This document shows positions 8,037 through 16,343 of a DNA stretch of 64,000 nucleotides, piece by piece. The notes beneath the pieces were generated by a model, which did no database searches, was not told where the DNA came from, and saw only the letters and a list, made by a program, of their open reading frames with translations. The stretch is from Pedobacter steynii (GTDB taxonomy: Bacteria > Bacteroidota > Bacteroidia > Sphingobacteriales > Sphingobacteriaceae): contig NZ_FNGY01000002.1 of the NCBI RefSeq assembly GCF_900103665.1, positions 682,001 through 746,000 on the forward strand, written 5' to 3'. The translations under genes and the position numbers were made by a program. The first letter of the stretch is position 1, and the number at the start of each line of letters is the position of its first letter.

Positions 8037-8110
8037 AGGGGTGTAGCGTAGCCCGGTATCCCGCCTGCTTTGGGAGCAGGAGGTCGTAGGTTCGAATCCT
8101 GCCACCCCGA
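8037..8110 (+). tRNA. tRNA-Pro (anticodon TGG), partly degenerate
   Basis: The sequence folds as a proline tRNA: anticodon TGG at 8071-8073 in loop TTTGGGA, a perfect CCTGC/GCAGG anticodon stem, T-arm GTAGG-TTCGAAT-CCTGC, and acceptor strands AGGGGTG/CACCCCG with discriminator A at 8110. No CCA is encoded. Two faults stand out: the first acceptor pair is A-G, and the D-stem (GCGT against TCCC) has only two good pairs. It may be a functional but odd tRNA or a decayed copy left after a recombination event, since its 3' end is repeated at 16318. Confidence 0.7.
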
Positions 8111-8111
8111 C
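8096..8111. repeat. 16-bp direct repeat at the tRNA 3' end (att-like), copy 1
   Basis: ATCCTGCCACCCCGAC, the last bases of the tRNA plus one, recurs exactly at 16318-16333 in the same orientation, and both copies are followed by the same terminator hairpin. This is the usual geometry of attL/attR sites of elements that integrate into tRNA 3' ends. Confidence 0.75.
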
Positions 8112-8118
8112 CTACAAC

Positions 8119-8152
8119 AAAAGCCTTTAGATCGTAAGATCTAAAGGCTTTT
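8119..8152 (+). terminator. perfect 15-bp hairpin terminator after tRNA-Pro (copy 1 of 3)
   Basis: AAAAGCCTTTAGATC, a GTAA loop, and the exact complement ending in TTTT. It closes the tRNA transcript. Diverged copies occur at 9679-9712 and 16344-16378. Confidence 0.9.
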
Positions 8153-8318
8153 ATGGTTTATTACTATACGTTTCTTATTGCATTCAAGTATGTGTTACTA
8201 ACTTCATTTTTATTACAATTGTAATATTTGTAATATAGTGTTGCTATATTTGACTATTCAAATTTCGAATAAGTTGAATATTATTAGATAATTGTATCTA
8301 GCAAATAAAATTACCACT

Positions 8319-8558
8319 ATGGGAGCTTCTTCAGTTGTTGACCGCCTTTTAAAAAATATGGGAAATATGCATGAGTTAGGACGTCAGAGGGCGTTTGAGT
8401 TAGGCAATCCATTTTATGCTCAGTTTGCTGAAGATGGTGGTTTATGGCGTAAAGAATTACCAAGTGGTGAAAAATTCCTCGTCTCACTTGAAGTTATTAC
8501 TGATGAAAATGATATGCCTGTGGAGGTTAAGGATACTATTATTAAGAAATTAGACTAG
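8319..8558 (+). CDS. small protein of unknown function
   Basis: A 79-residue protein starting MGASSVVDRLLKNMGNMHEL. The frame opens at 8292, but the ATG at 8319 gives the natural start. It has a helical N-terminal half, then a segment GLWRKELPSGEKFLVSLEVI that looks like a short beta hairpin. There is no signal peptide, membrane helix or known motif. The coding pattern looks real (even codon use, clean stop), but I do not recognise the family. It lies in the accessory stretch between the two tRNA-end repeats. Confidence 0.5.
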   Translation: MGASSVVDRLLKNMGNMHELGRQRAFELGNPFYAQFAEDGGLWRKELPSGEKFLVSLEVITDENDMPVEVKDTIIKKLD

Positions 8559-8904
8559 TATATGCCAGTTCATCTTCTTTTCTGAACGGAAATTCAAGGC
8601 TGGGAACCTGGTCTCCACAACAATTCTTTCTCAGGATTTATTTTACGTTATTAAATTTAAAAAGATGATTCAGGAACGATTCAAGGTACATTCCAAAGTC
8701 AGTGATTATGCTCTTGAATTATCCATTAGCCAACGTAAATTGCAAAAAGTGACAGAGGCGGTATTAGGAAAATCTCCAAAACAACTGATTATTGAATGTC
8801 TTATACTTGAAAACAAGAGGTTGCTGGTACATGGTACAATAAGTATAAAAGAAATTGGTTATCACTTAGGGTTTGATGAACCCAGTAACTTTACAAAATT
8901 TTAA
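8554..8904 (+). pseudogene. fragment of an AraC-family regulator
   Basis: Only the DNA-binding part of an AraC-type regulator remains: YALELSISQRKLQKVTEAVL is the first helix-turn-helix and ISIKEIGYHLGFDEPSNFTK the second. An ATG exists at 8665, but the reading frame upstream to 8554 already encodes AraC-like sequence (SQDLFYVIKFKKMIQERF), so the N-terminal sensing domain of some 190 residues has been lost rather than never present. The frame also stops at FTKF, before the usual FKKxxGxxPxxFR end. I judge it non-functional, although a stand-alone 79-residue HTH peptide could still be made. Confidence 0.7.
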
Positions 8905-8984
8905 AAGAAATGGAAACCAAAGGAGAGATAAAGATCATCGGAGCATACTATGAACTGCGTAATGGATATGTTCTTTTTCTTTAA
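8901..8984 (+). pseudogene. probable carbonic anhydrase C-terminal remnant
   Basis: Directly after the AraC fragment a different frame encodes KEMETKGEIKIIGAYYELRN and then GYVLFL and a stop. This resembles the C-terminus of bacterial beta-class carbonic anhydrases (EKGEIKIVGGxYD..TGxVxF). It has no start and only 27 codons. The identity is from memory of the family and moderately sure; that it is debris from a second gene fused to the AraC debris is clear. Confidence 0.45.
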
Positions 8985-9082
8985 CATCAGGAAACCGTCT
9001 GAAATCCGTAAATAAATAACAACTCCAGTTTTTACTAGTATTTTAGAGTTAACTTTTAAAACTAATTTTATTTGAAAATTTT

Positions 9083-9508
9083 ATGAAGACAATTAAATTA
9101 TTCTCACTGACAGTTTTTTTACTTATTGGTGCTTTAAGCACTTCTGCGCAAACAAAAACAGGACAGGTTTATTTGATCCGGTCGACTGGCTATACTGGTG
9201 CTGCTGTTAATTATTCGTTTTTTGTTGATGGTCAGTTAGCTTGCAAAATGAAAAACAAGTCATTTTCAATACATGATTTGCCTGTGGGGGAGCATACCCT
9301 TAGCGTAAGCAGCGGGGGGATCTCAACGGGGAAAAAATCCGCTCCGTTAAAAATAACGGTAACAGATGGTAATGTAAATTATGTTAGCGTAGTGAGCACC
9401 CAGGCGGGATATGCAAACAAAATTACCTGTCAGGAAATAACTGAAAACTCAGCCGCTCCGCTTTTGGCAAAAGCTACTCAAAAAAAGGACTGCCTGCCTA
9501 AGAATTAG
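9083..9508 (+). CDS. secreted DUF2846-like protein
   Basis: A 141-residue protein with a typical signal peptide (MKTIKLFSLTVFLLIGALST, cleavage after SAQ). The mature part follows the DUF2846 layout: VYLIRSTGYTGAAVNYSFFV (strand and turn), DGQLACKMKNKSFSIHDLPV, then GEHTLSVSSGG. This is a small beta-sandwich found in periplasmic proteins or lipoproteins of unknown role. Two cysteines (in LACKM and ITCQE) could pair. It stands alone, with a copy of the tRNA terminator hairpin 170 bases downstream. Confidence 0.6.
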   Translation: MKTIKLFSLTVFLLIGALSTSAQTKTGQVYLIRSTGYTGAAVNYSFFVDGQLACKMKNKSFSIHDLPVGEHTLSVSSGGISTGKKSAPLKITVTDGNVNYVSVVSTQAGYANKITCQEITENSAAPLLAKATQKKDCLPKN

Positions 9509-9678
9509 AAGTTCACTGCCTTCATAATCTATTATCGGGATAGCACTTTTTGCAGCGGCCACTACAGTCATCTTTTAGATAATTCGCATAAGGTCGAATT
9601 GTCTTTATTGAATTTTAGAGCTTCCAGTTTTTTTGGCTAAATCTGCGATTAAACGCAAATCAGATAGGAAATGGTTAG

Positions 9679-9712
9679 AAAAGCCTTTAGATCGTAAGAT
9701 TTAAAGGCTTTT
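9679..9712 (+). terminator. tRNA-type terminator hairpin, copy 2 of 3
   Basis: Same hairpin as at 8119 with one changed base in the 3' arm (GATTTAAAGGCTTTT), followed by more T. It lacks the tRNA end upstream. It may now end transcription of the 9083 gene. The 336-base gap around it holds nothing else recognisable. Confidence 0.8.
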
Positions 9713-9844
9713 TTGATTTTCAGCCTCTCTATATCTTACATACGCTATGTATTTGTTTGTATTCGTTGCAAATATATATAATGAAGACTAGGATGAGCGT
9801 AGGGAAATATTCCTTATTTTTAATATTCAATAAATATTAAAAAA

Positions 9845-10348
9845 ATGATAAAACAAGCATTAATCGGTGAATTCATGCATGAAGCAGAAAACACAAGAAA
9901 GTTGTTATCAATGATTACGGATAGTGCATTGGAATACCGTCCGCAACCACATCTTTGGTCAGTAGGTCAGCTAGCTTCGCATATTGCCGAAGTATACAAC
10001 TGGTATGGACCTACATTTGCACAGGATGAATTTGATATGGGGTCTTATATATATGACAAAGGTGATATCAGCAAAGCGGCTAACATCCTGGAAAAGTTTG
10101 AAGAAAATGTTGCAAATGCAAAGACTGTAATAGAAAACTCTGATGAATCACAGTATATGAATACCTGGACAATGTCTGCAGGAGGCAACCCAATTATGCC
10201 ACCAATGCCGAAGATTCAGGTGATCAGGGGATTTCTTTATAATCATTTGTATCATCATCGCGGAGAGCTTATCGCGCATCTCAGGGCAACGGGAAATAAA
10301 GTGCCTTCTCTGTACGGCCCTAATTATGAAGAATCCCAACGATCCTAA
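9845..10348 (+). CDS. DinB-family protein
   Basis: A 167-residue four-helix-bundle protein of the DinB superfamily. The three histidines that normally bind a metal ion are visible: His46 in GQLASHIAEVYNWY, and His134 and His138 in YNHLYHHRGELIAHLRATG. The sequence PHLWSVGQLASHIAEV is a hallmark of the family. Members act as thiol-dependent transferases or have unknown roles; the substrate cannot be read. Monocistronic, with a strong terminator 115 bases past the stop. Confidence 0.85.
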   Translation: MIKQALIGEFMHEAENTRKLLSMITDSALEYRPQPHLWSVGQLASHIAEVYNWYGPTFAQDEFDMGSYIYDKGDISKAANILEKFEENVANAKTVIENSDESQYMNTWTMSAGGNPIMPPMPKIQVIRGFLYNHLYHHRGELIAHLRATGNKVPSLYGPNYEESQRS

Positions 10349-10462
10349 AAGCATTACATTTCTATTATTGCTTTTCCGGAAGGACTAAACTGGCTAATAA
10401 CCTCAAATCATGAAGAAAAAGGTTCGAAATAAGTATAGGGAAGACGACAACAAATTTTTAAG

Positions 10463-10492
10463 AACCCTCTGAATGTTAAAGTTCAGAGGGTT
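10463..10492 (+). terminator. rho-independent terminator after the DinB gene
   Basis: AACCCTCTGAA and its exact complement enclose an 8-base loop, followed by TTTTTT. The rest of the 328-base gap before the receptor gene shows no gene. Confidence 0.9.
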
Positions 10493-10676
10493 TTTTCGTT
10501 TTAATCAATATGCCCGGTTCTACACCCTCTTTTTTCTTGTATCATTGTTCTGATAGAAAATGTAAAAGTCAAGCATGTAAATATGTATACATCATTTTAA
10601 TTTCTGATATAATTTATATCGACGTAGGGGGAAACGTTAAACTCGTTGTCAAAGGATAAACAAATCCATAAATGAC

Positions 10677-13073
10677 ATGAAATTTCTTCCAGTTTTTCTC
10701 CTTGCACTTCTTTTACAGAGCTTAAGCAGTTTAGCTCAAAACAAAGACTCCACTACAATTTCAAAGAAAAAAGCTTTGAAACAGGCTATAAAAGGAACGG
10801 TGATCGACAGGGCCACTAAATTACCATTACAGGGAGCAACAATTATGCTCAGTTCAAGTCCAAGCCTAAAACAGGCAATTAGCGACCCTCAGGGAGAGTT
10901 TCGACTGGTTAATGTGCCATTGGGTCGTCAAACACTTCAGGTAACCCTGGTGGGTTATCAGCAGGTAACGCTCACTGAATTGTTGATCACCAGTGGTAAA
11001 GAATTGGTGCTTAATTTGGAATTAGATGCCCAGACCAATAAACTCAATGAGGTAATGGTTAATGCAAGTTCTGGCAAAAAGCCGCTCAATCAAATGGCTT
11101 TGACAAGCGGACGATCTTTTTCACCCGAAGAAACCAATCGTTATGCCGGTGCTTTTTTTGATCCTGCGCGTATGGCCCAGAGTTTCGCGGGTGTAGTTGC
11201 CGGTGGTGATAACAATGAGATCATCGTAAGGGGGAACTCTCCAAAGAGTTTGCAATGGCGATTAGAGGGGGTAGAAATTATAAACCCTAACCATTTTGGT
11301 AGCGAGGGGTCCTCTGGTGGCGGAATTAGTATGATTAATACTACAGTTTTAAGTACTTCCGATTTCTACACCGGTGGTTTGGCTGCGGAATATAGTAACG
11401 CCTCATCGGGTGTTTTCGACTTAAAGTTCAGAAAAGGAAATACTGATAAACGTGAATACGCTTTTAATATTGGTGTTCTGGGTGCGGGAGCAACACTGGA
11501 GGGGCCCTTTAAAAAAGGCGGAGCAGCTTCCTATCTGGTCAGCTATCGTTATTCTTCGTTGAGCCTCCTTGAGAAGGTTGGCGTTAAGGTCTCAGATACA
11601 GGAACGCCAAATTATCAGGATTTATCTTTTAATTTTGTGTTCCCTACTAAAAAAACAGGAACTTTTTCTGTTTTCGGAATTGGAGGACTGAGCACACTTG
11701 GTCAGGATGCAAAGCGGGACTATACCAAATGGAAAGAAAGAAAGGACGGCTGGGATACGAGATTTGACTACAATGCCGGAAGTACTGGATTAAAACATCT
11801 TTACATTGCCAGCAATAAGCTCTATTTTAACAATATCATTTCTATTTCAGGAAGCCGCAGTTCCAATAAAATAGATACTTTGGATTATGGTTATAATAAC
11901 AGTCTTTACAGTCGCAATCTGTATACAAATACAGCCATCCGTTATGCCGGCATTGCAAATTATAACATCAATAGTACTAATGTCATTCGGGCAGGTATCA
12001 ATGCCAGCTTTTTGAGCTATAACCTTTATGGGCAGGGATACGAGACAGCGCAAAAAAAATTAAAGGAATTAATTAATCAAAAAGGAAATACAAGTAGTTA
12101 TGATGCCTTTGTACAGCACAAAGTAGAATTGAACAGCAGGTTAACGCTAAATACCGGTTTACATGCAAACTATTTTAACATGAGCAAAAGCTGGGCTATA
12201 GAGCCGAGATTAGGGTTGAACCTGGTACTGCCAGCTAAACAGCAATTGTCATTTGGGGCAGGTTTATATAACCGACTGGAACCTCTGTCTTACTATTTTG
12301 CTAAAAGTGCTGTATCGCAAGGTCAGATTAGTGAAGTATCGGACAACAAGCTGCAGCCAACAAAATCTGCACAGGCAGTGCTTGGTTACGAAAAGTTATT
12401 TGGAAACAGCCTGAAATTTAAAACAGAAGTTTATTACCAGCATTTATACAATGTTCCCGTATCTGTCGACCCCTTAGTAAATTTCTCTACACTTAATGAG
12501 TCAGATAATTCTGCTATATCTTCTTCCGCATATCGCTCACTGGTAAACAAAGGCACTGGAAAGAACTATGGTATTGAACTTTCAATTGAAAAATCACTAA
12601 GTAATGGTTATTATTTTATGGCGACTTCTTCCTTTTTTGACTCGAAGTTCAAGGCTTTGAGTAAGCAAGAGTTTAATACTGCATTCAATACCCGCTTTGT
12701 GGGAAATCTGTTATTAGGTAAGGAATGGAAAACAAGTAGGAACAACTTATTTGGGTTAAATGGAAAACTTATCTATGCGGGAGGAAGACGTTATACCCCT
12801 GTGTTGGAGGAAGAGTCGATGCGGCTTGACGAAAATGTCATAGATCAAAACAAGATCAATACACTAACAGCCGACCCTTATATGCGGGTAGATTTTTCTG
12901 CAAGCTATCGCATCAATAGTAAAAAAGTGAGTCATATGATTATTATGGATATTCAGAATGTATTAAATAAAAAGAATACAATTGGCATGCGCTATAATTC
13001 AAGCAAACGTATTATTGAACCGCAAAAATGGAGCGGTATGATCCCGACGCTTAACTACAGACTGGAATTTTAG
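10677..13073 (+). CDS. TonB-dependent outer-membrane receptor with carboxypeptidase-regulatory-like domain
   Basis: A 798-residue receptor with a signal peptide (LQSLSSLAQ). Residues about 38-115 form a carboxypeptidase-regulatory-like domain (KGTVIDRATKLPLQGATIML, GEFRLVNVPLGRQTLQVTLV). A plug domain follows (NEIIVRGNSPKSLQWRLEGV) and then a long beta-barrel ending in TLNYRLEF with the C-terminal Phe typical of outer-membrane proteins. No SusD gene follows, and no STN domain precedes the plug, so this is a stand-alone transporter of the CirA/FhuA-like type common in Bacteroidota. The substrate is unknown. It is about 800 residues long, shorter than the SusC proteins in this window. Confidence 0.9.
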   Translation: MKFLPVFLLALLLQSLSSLAQNKDSTTISKKKALKQAIKGTVIDRATKLPLQGATIMLSSSPSLKQAISDPQGEFRLVNVPLGRQTLQVTLVGYQQVTLTELLITSGKELVLNLELDAQTNKLNEVMVNASSGKKPLNQMALTSGRSFSPEETNRYAGAFFDPARMAQSFAGVVAGGDNNEIIVRGNSPKSLQWRLEGVEIINPNHFGSEGSSGGGISMINTTVLSTSDFYTGGLAAEYSNASSGVFDLKFRKGNTDKREYAFNIGVLGAGATLEGPFKKGGAASYLVSYRYSSLSLLEKVGVKVSDTGTPNYQDLSFNFVFPTKKTGTFSVFGIGGLSTLGQDAKRDYTKWKERKDGWDTRFDYNAGSTGLKHLYIASNKLYFNNIISISGSRSSNKIDTLDYGYNNSLYSRNLYTNTAIRYAGIANYNINSTNVIRAGINASFLSYNLYGQGYETAQKKLKELINQKGNTSSYDAFVQHKVELNSRLTLNTGLHANYFNMSKSWAIEPRLGLNLVLPAKQQLSFGAGLYNRLEPLSYYFAKSAVSQGQISEVSDNKLQPTKSAQAVLGYEKLFGNSLKFKTEVYYQHLYNVPVSVDPLVNFSTLNESDNSAISSSAYRSLVNKGTGKNYGIELSIEKSLSNGYYFMATSSFFDSKFKALSKQEFNTAFNTRFVGNLLLGKEWKTSRNNLFGLNGKLIYAGGRRYTPVLEEESMRLDENVIDQNKINTLTADPYMRVDFSASYRINSKKVSHMIIMDIQNVLNKKNTIGMRYNSSKRIIEPQKWSGMIPTLNYRLEF

Positions 13074-13109
13074 CCTTCTGGTTAAAAAGCAAAATAGCCG
13101 GTAATTCTA

Positions 13110-13140
13110 TAAGAGCGATTATTTTTCATAATCGCTCTTA
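13110..13140 (+). terminator. terminator after the TonB receptor gene
   Basis: TAAGAGCGATTA and its exact complement surround a T-rich loop, followed by TGTTTTG. The T-tail is weak but the stem is perfect. Confidence 0.75.
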
Positions 13141-13299
13141 TGTTTTGAAAGATCGTGTTATATAATTTTAGGTAATAATAATATGTAAACTTATTGCAGT
13201 GTAAGACAGTTTTTGAATTCAAATTGGAACGATCTGAAAGTATGCAATTATAACTTTCAAAGCGCAAGAATTTAAGTATGTTTATGCAGGACAATTGCT

Positions 13300-14022
13300 A
13301 TGGCTAGATTTTTATCACTTTTTAGACGGATTACATTGGGTACGATATTCATGTTTTGCCTATATTTCAGTTCCTGTAAAAGTATACACACAATAACTGA
13401 AGTTCCTGATGATACCTATTGGGTTGATGCAAAACAGTATTCGATGCTAAGCAATTCATCTGATCAGATAACTGCGGAAAAAGTAAAAATTGAGGTCGAA
13501 CAGGATGATACCATAATAAAGTTTTTACCCTTGACATCTGAATTGCCCGCCTTAGAGAAGCCTGTGTCAGGTATTAGAAGTCTAAAAATGCACCGATACA
13601 CCTTTGATGTCGATATAATGACGATACCTTTCAAAGTAAGGCCGTCGGTTTCTGGGTTTCCTGAACAGTTAAATCCTAACTTCAGCGCTGCACTTTACCT
13701 TGGAAGAAGAAGAGACAATTATACTTTTGTTAAGGAAGGGGCGAAGAAAGCAAAAACAAAAATAACGGGGGTAGGTTATGGCTATGGCGGGTTTATTGGC
13801 GTTGGTGCCGTAACCATGAACCCCTTTGTGACCCGAGGTAAGATCGACTATGAATATGACGGCTTTGTTTTTAGCGGTGGTATTGCCGGCATTCTGGACA
13901 TTAAAAAGTTTAACCTCGGGCTGGCGATTGGAGCCGATGTACTCCTGGACAAGAACCGCAGTTTCTGGATATACCAGGGCAAGCCCTGGCTGGGTGTTAT
14001 ATTCGGTATCAATTTGAATTAG
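13300..14022 (+). CDS. lipoprotein of unknown function
   Basis: A 240-residue protein with a basic N-terminus, a hydrophobic stretch and a lipobox ending at Cys26 (YFSSC). The second half has a glycine-rich beta pattern (TGVGYGYGGFIGVGAVTMNP, GGIAGILDIKKFNLGLAIGA) that suggests a small barrel or beta-sandwich at the outer membrane. No known domain is recognised. Its stop abuts the stop of the CorA gene on the other strand, with no base between them. Confidence 0.6.
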   Translation: MARFLSLFRRITLGTIFMFCLYFSSCKSIHTITEVPDDTYWVDAKQYSMLSNSSDQITAEKVKIEVEQDDTIIKFLPLTSELPALEKPVSGIRSLKMHRYTFDVDIMTIPFKVRPSVSGFPEQLNPNFSAALYLGRRRDNYTFVKEGAKKAKTKITGVGYGYGGFIGVGAVTMNPFVTRGKIDYEYDGFVFSGGIAGILDIKKFNLGLAIGADVLLDKNRSFWIYQGKPWLGVIFGINLN

Positions 14023-14919
14023 TTAAAGCCAATTCTTTCTTTTGAACCAAAGATAAATAAACAAAGTTACCACTGCCATTAACAGCATTACACCCGGATA
14101 GCCAAGCTTCCATTTTAGCTCCGGCATAAACTCGAAGTTCATACCATAGATACCTACAATAAAGGTAAGGGGCATAAAAAAAACTGAAAAGATGGTAAGG
14201 ATGCGCATGGTATCATTTGTCCTTTGCGAAGAAGCGGAAAAATAAATATTGAGCAGCTGGTGAATATTTTCCGCCAGTGAATCCAGCATATTCTGAAGTT
14301 TTACGTAATGGTCCCGGGTATCTCTTGTATTGACATTGCCTGGGTCAGCGTCCAGAGCATCGATAATTTCGAAGGATAGAATAAGCATTCTGCGAATCAG
14401 GTCAATCTTGCGCTTGAGGTAATACAATCCTTTAAGCAAAGGAACTTTTTTAGGCCGTAGGAAAACAACTTCTTCAAAATAATCTACCGCCTTGGACAAT
14501 TTAGCAAGTGGCGCTTCATAGGTGTTCAGGCAATCGTTAATAAGGATATTTAAGAGCTCCTGGCTATCGTTACATTTGTCTGCTTGTACCATACTAATCA
14601 GATGATCCAGGAATCGCTGCTTTTTGCGGTGGATGGTAATGATAAATTGATCGGAATAAAAGATAGCAATCTTGTGGGTCATCTGCTGCACCTTATCTGC
14701 TTCGGGCATATCATCTTCGGTATGGATACGGAAAATGATAAAAGAATAGGTTGGCATCCTCTCATATTTTGGTAAATGGTCAGGCTGCAGACAATCATTA
14801 ACAAGTGCCGGATGCAAATCATATTTTTTAATTATCTGTTTAAGCTCCTGTTCTGAAGGTTCGTAAATATCTATCCATTCGAAGCCGGTTTGTGTTTTTC
14901 CTGTTATGTGTTGTAGCAT
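14023..14919 (-). CDS. corA: CorA-family divalent cation (Mg2+/Co2+) transporter
   Basis: A 298-residue protein with the CorA layout: a soluble N-terminal domain, a long central helix (VDYFEEVVFLRPKK to QLLNIYFSASSQRTNDTMRI), and two C-terminal membrane helices. The pore signature YGMNF is present (GMN at residues 259-261), followed by the second helix and a basic tail KRKNWL. The protein forms a pentameric channel in the inner membrane for Mg2+ and related ions. It is monocistronic and starts at an ATG followed by LQHITGKTQTG. Several CorA-type paralogs usually exist per genome, so the ion preference is open. Confidence 0.9.
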   Translation of the reverse strand: MLQHITGKTQTGFEWIDIYEPSEQELKQIIKKYDLHPALVNDCLQPDHLPKYERMPTYSFIIFRIHTEDDMPEADKVQQMTHKIAIFYSDQFIITIHRKKQRFLDHLISMVQADKCNDSQELLNILINDCLNTYEAPLAKLSKAVDYFEEVVFLRPKKVPLLKGLYYLKRKIDLIRRMLILSFEIIDALDADPGNVNTRDTRDHYVKLQNMLDSLAENIHQLLNIYFSASSQRTNDTMRILTIFSVFFMPLTFIVGIYGMNFEFMPELKWKLGYPGVMLLMAVVTLFIYLWFKRKNWL

Positions 14920-15044
14920 ACATTAATTTCTTAAAAGGTGTAATAAGGTAAAGATTTCAAGCGTATTTCTTCTGTTCATGAATGAAGTTTTAATTACAAA
15001 GGGCGATTCTCAAGCGTTTAATTTTGAGAAAACGCTTATCTAAA

Positions 15045-15075
15045 TCATCTGTTTAAATTGGTGTATGTCGAATAT
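15045..15075. repeat. 31-bp direct repeat, copy 2 of 2
   Basis: Exact copy of 7861-7891 in the same orientation, lying between the CorA start and the end of the HxlR gene. Confidence 0.9.
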
Positions 15076-15092
15076 GTGCATGTTGACTATAA

Positions 15093-15446
15093 TCATTTAT
15101 TTTTGATCTTCTTTCTATGCTTCAAACCAAATTCAATCAAAGCATTAATGACAGGCAGGGTTTCGATGGCATGGCCGGTAAGGGCATAATTTACCGTGAT
15201 AGGTTTTGTATTGTTCACTGTCCGTGTAATCAGCAGATTTTCCTCTAATTGCTTTAACTCCTTCGACAACACTTTGGGTGTTATTCCCTTTGTCTTCTCC
15301 TGCAGGTCTTTGAACCGCATCGAGCCATCAAGATATAAACTTCGCAGAATAACAATTTTCCATTTGCCACTTAGTAAATCAATTGCATCCTTTAAGGCCA
15401 ATTGCCTGTCAACAGTAGGTGCTGATTCACATTTAAATTTCTCCAT
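15093..15446 (-). CDS. HxlR-family transcriptional regulator
   Basis: A 117-residue winged-helix regulator. LLSGKWKIVILRSLYLDGSM, then RFKDLQEKTKGITPKVLSKE and LKQLEENLLITRTV are the HxlR signature helices and wing. The frame is open to 15872 through the divergent gene, but the ATG at 15446 gives the family's usual length. It is divergent from the SDR gene at 15541, the standard layout where the regulator represses an oxidoreductase in response to a reactive aldehyde, quinone or similar compound. No sensing cysteine at a conserved spot can be proven, although Cys6 near the N-terminus is placed as in many family members. Confidence 0.9.
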   Translation of the reverse strand: MEKFKCESAPTVDRQLALKDAIDLLSGKWKIVILRSLYLDGSMRFKDLQEKTKGITPKVLSKELKQLEENLLITRTVNNTKPITVNYALTGHAIETLPVINALIEFGLKHRKKIKNK

Positions 15447-15457
15447 AAAAACAGTCA

Positions 15458-15509
15458 CTATCCTAGAGGTAAGGGATAGCAAAAGTATCGTATTCGTACA
15501 ATAGTTTTG
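15458..15509 (+). promoter_or_regulatory. divergent promoter with inverted repeat and -7 box of the SDR gene
   Basis: CTATCC and GGATAG arms (15458-15479) flank 10 bases, a likely HxlR operator. TAGTTTTG at 15502-15509 fits the Bacteroidota -7 box TAnnTTTG and lies 32 bases before the SDR start. Confidence 0.55.
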
Positions 15510-15540
15510 TTCTGTTAAGAGAAATGAAATCATCAACAGT

Positions 15541-16277
15541 ATGAAAACTAGTAGAGAAAGCAGTTTGCTTGGTAAAAAAGTGATCTTGTTAGGTGGGACA
15601 TCGGGTTTTGGCTTAGAGACAGCAATGGCCGCGGCCGATGAAGGCGCATCGGTAATTGTGGTTTCGAGCAACCAGCAGAAGGTGGATAGCGCATTGACTG
15701 TTCTACCGGAAGGCAGCAAGGGCTTCATTGCTGATCTCGGGAATGAAAAACAGGTAGAACAGCTTTTCAAAAAGATAGGCGAATTTGACCACCTGGTTTT
15801 TACTGCAGGTGATGAATTGAAATTTAGTGATTTGCCTAAATTGGACATTGAGGATGCAAAACTAGCTATCAACCTGCGCTTTTGGGGTGCAATTATGGCG
15901 GTGAAACATGGAGCGCCACAGATTAGAGCGGGTGGTTCTGTTACACTGACGACCGGTGCACTGGGCAGAAGGCCGAGAAAGGGAACATTCGTGATCGCAG
16001 GAATGGCGAGCGCTATTGATGGACTTACCCGTGCACTTGCTATTGAACTTGCCCCAATAAGAGTTAATGCGGTCTGCGCAGGAACGGTGAGAACCAGCCT
16101 TTTGAAAAGTATGCCAGAATTGGAGCGGGAGTTTTTTTTAGCAACGTTGGAAACAAATTATTAACTGGCAGGGTGGGCAATACGAAAGAACTTGCCGAAG
16201 CTTACCTCTATCTTATGCGCGGTAGCTTCACCACAGGACAAATAATTGTGGTTGATGGTGGCAGTTTACTTGTATAG
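15541..16277 (+). pseudogene. atypical SDR oxidoreductase, frameshifted near the 3' end
   Basis: The intact frame runs 15541-16164 (207 residues): GGTSGFGLETAMAAADEGAS binds the dinucleotide, and FDHLVFTAG and ELAPIRVNAVCAGTVRT are SDR landmarks. Where most SDRs have YxxxK this one has no tyrosine, which places it in the atypical group. After a run of eight T (16132-16139) the frame ends early, while another frame carries the normal end LLTGRVGNTKELAEAYLYLM ... TTGQIIVVDGG to a stop at 16277. Either the gene is broken or the T-run hides a sequencing error. A 91%-identical copy of the 3' end occurs at 27921. Confidence 0.75.
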
Positions 16278-16317
16278 TAATTAGTTTAAAATAAGATATT
16301 TAAAACGTCGGTACGGC

Positions 16318-16333
16318 ATCCTGCCACCCCGAC
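16318..16333. repeat. 16-bp copy of the tRNA-Pro 3' end (att-like), copy 2
   Basis: Exact copy of 8096-8111 in the same orientation, preceded by unrelated sequence and followed by the terminator hairpin. It marks the right edge of the 8.0-16.4 kb segment. Confidence 0.8.
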
Positions 16334-16343
16334 AAAACAATAG

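Noticed and set aside
13082..13294. Minus-strand reading frame of 70 codons after the TonB receptor gene
   Set aside because: It runs through a terminator hairpin and has an implausible composition.
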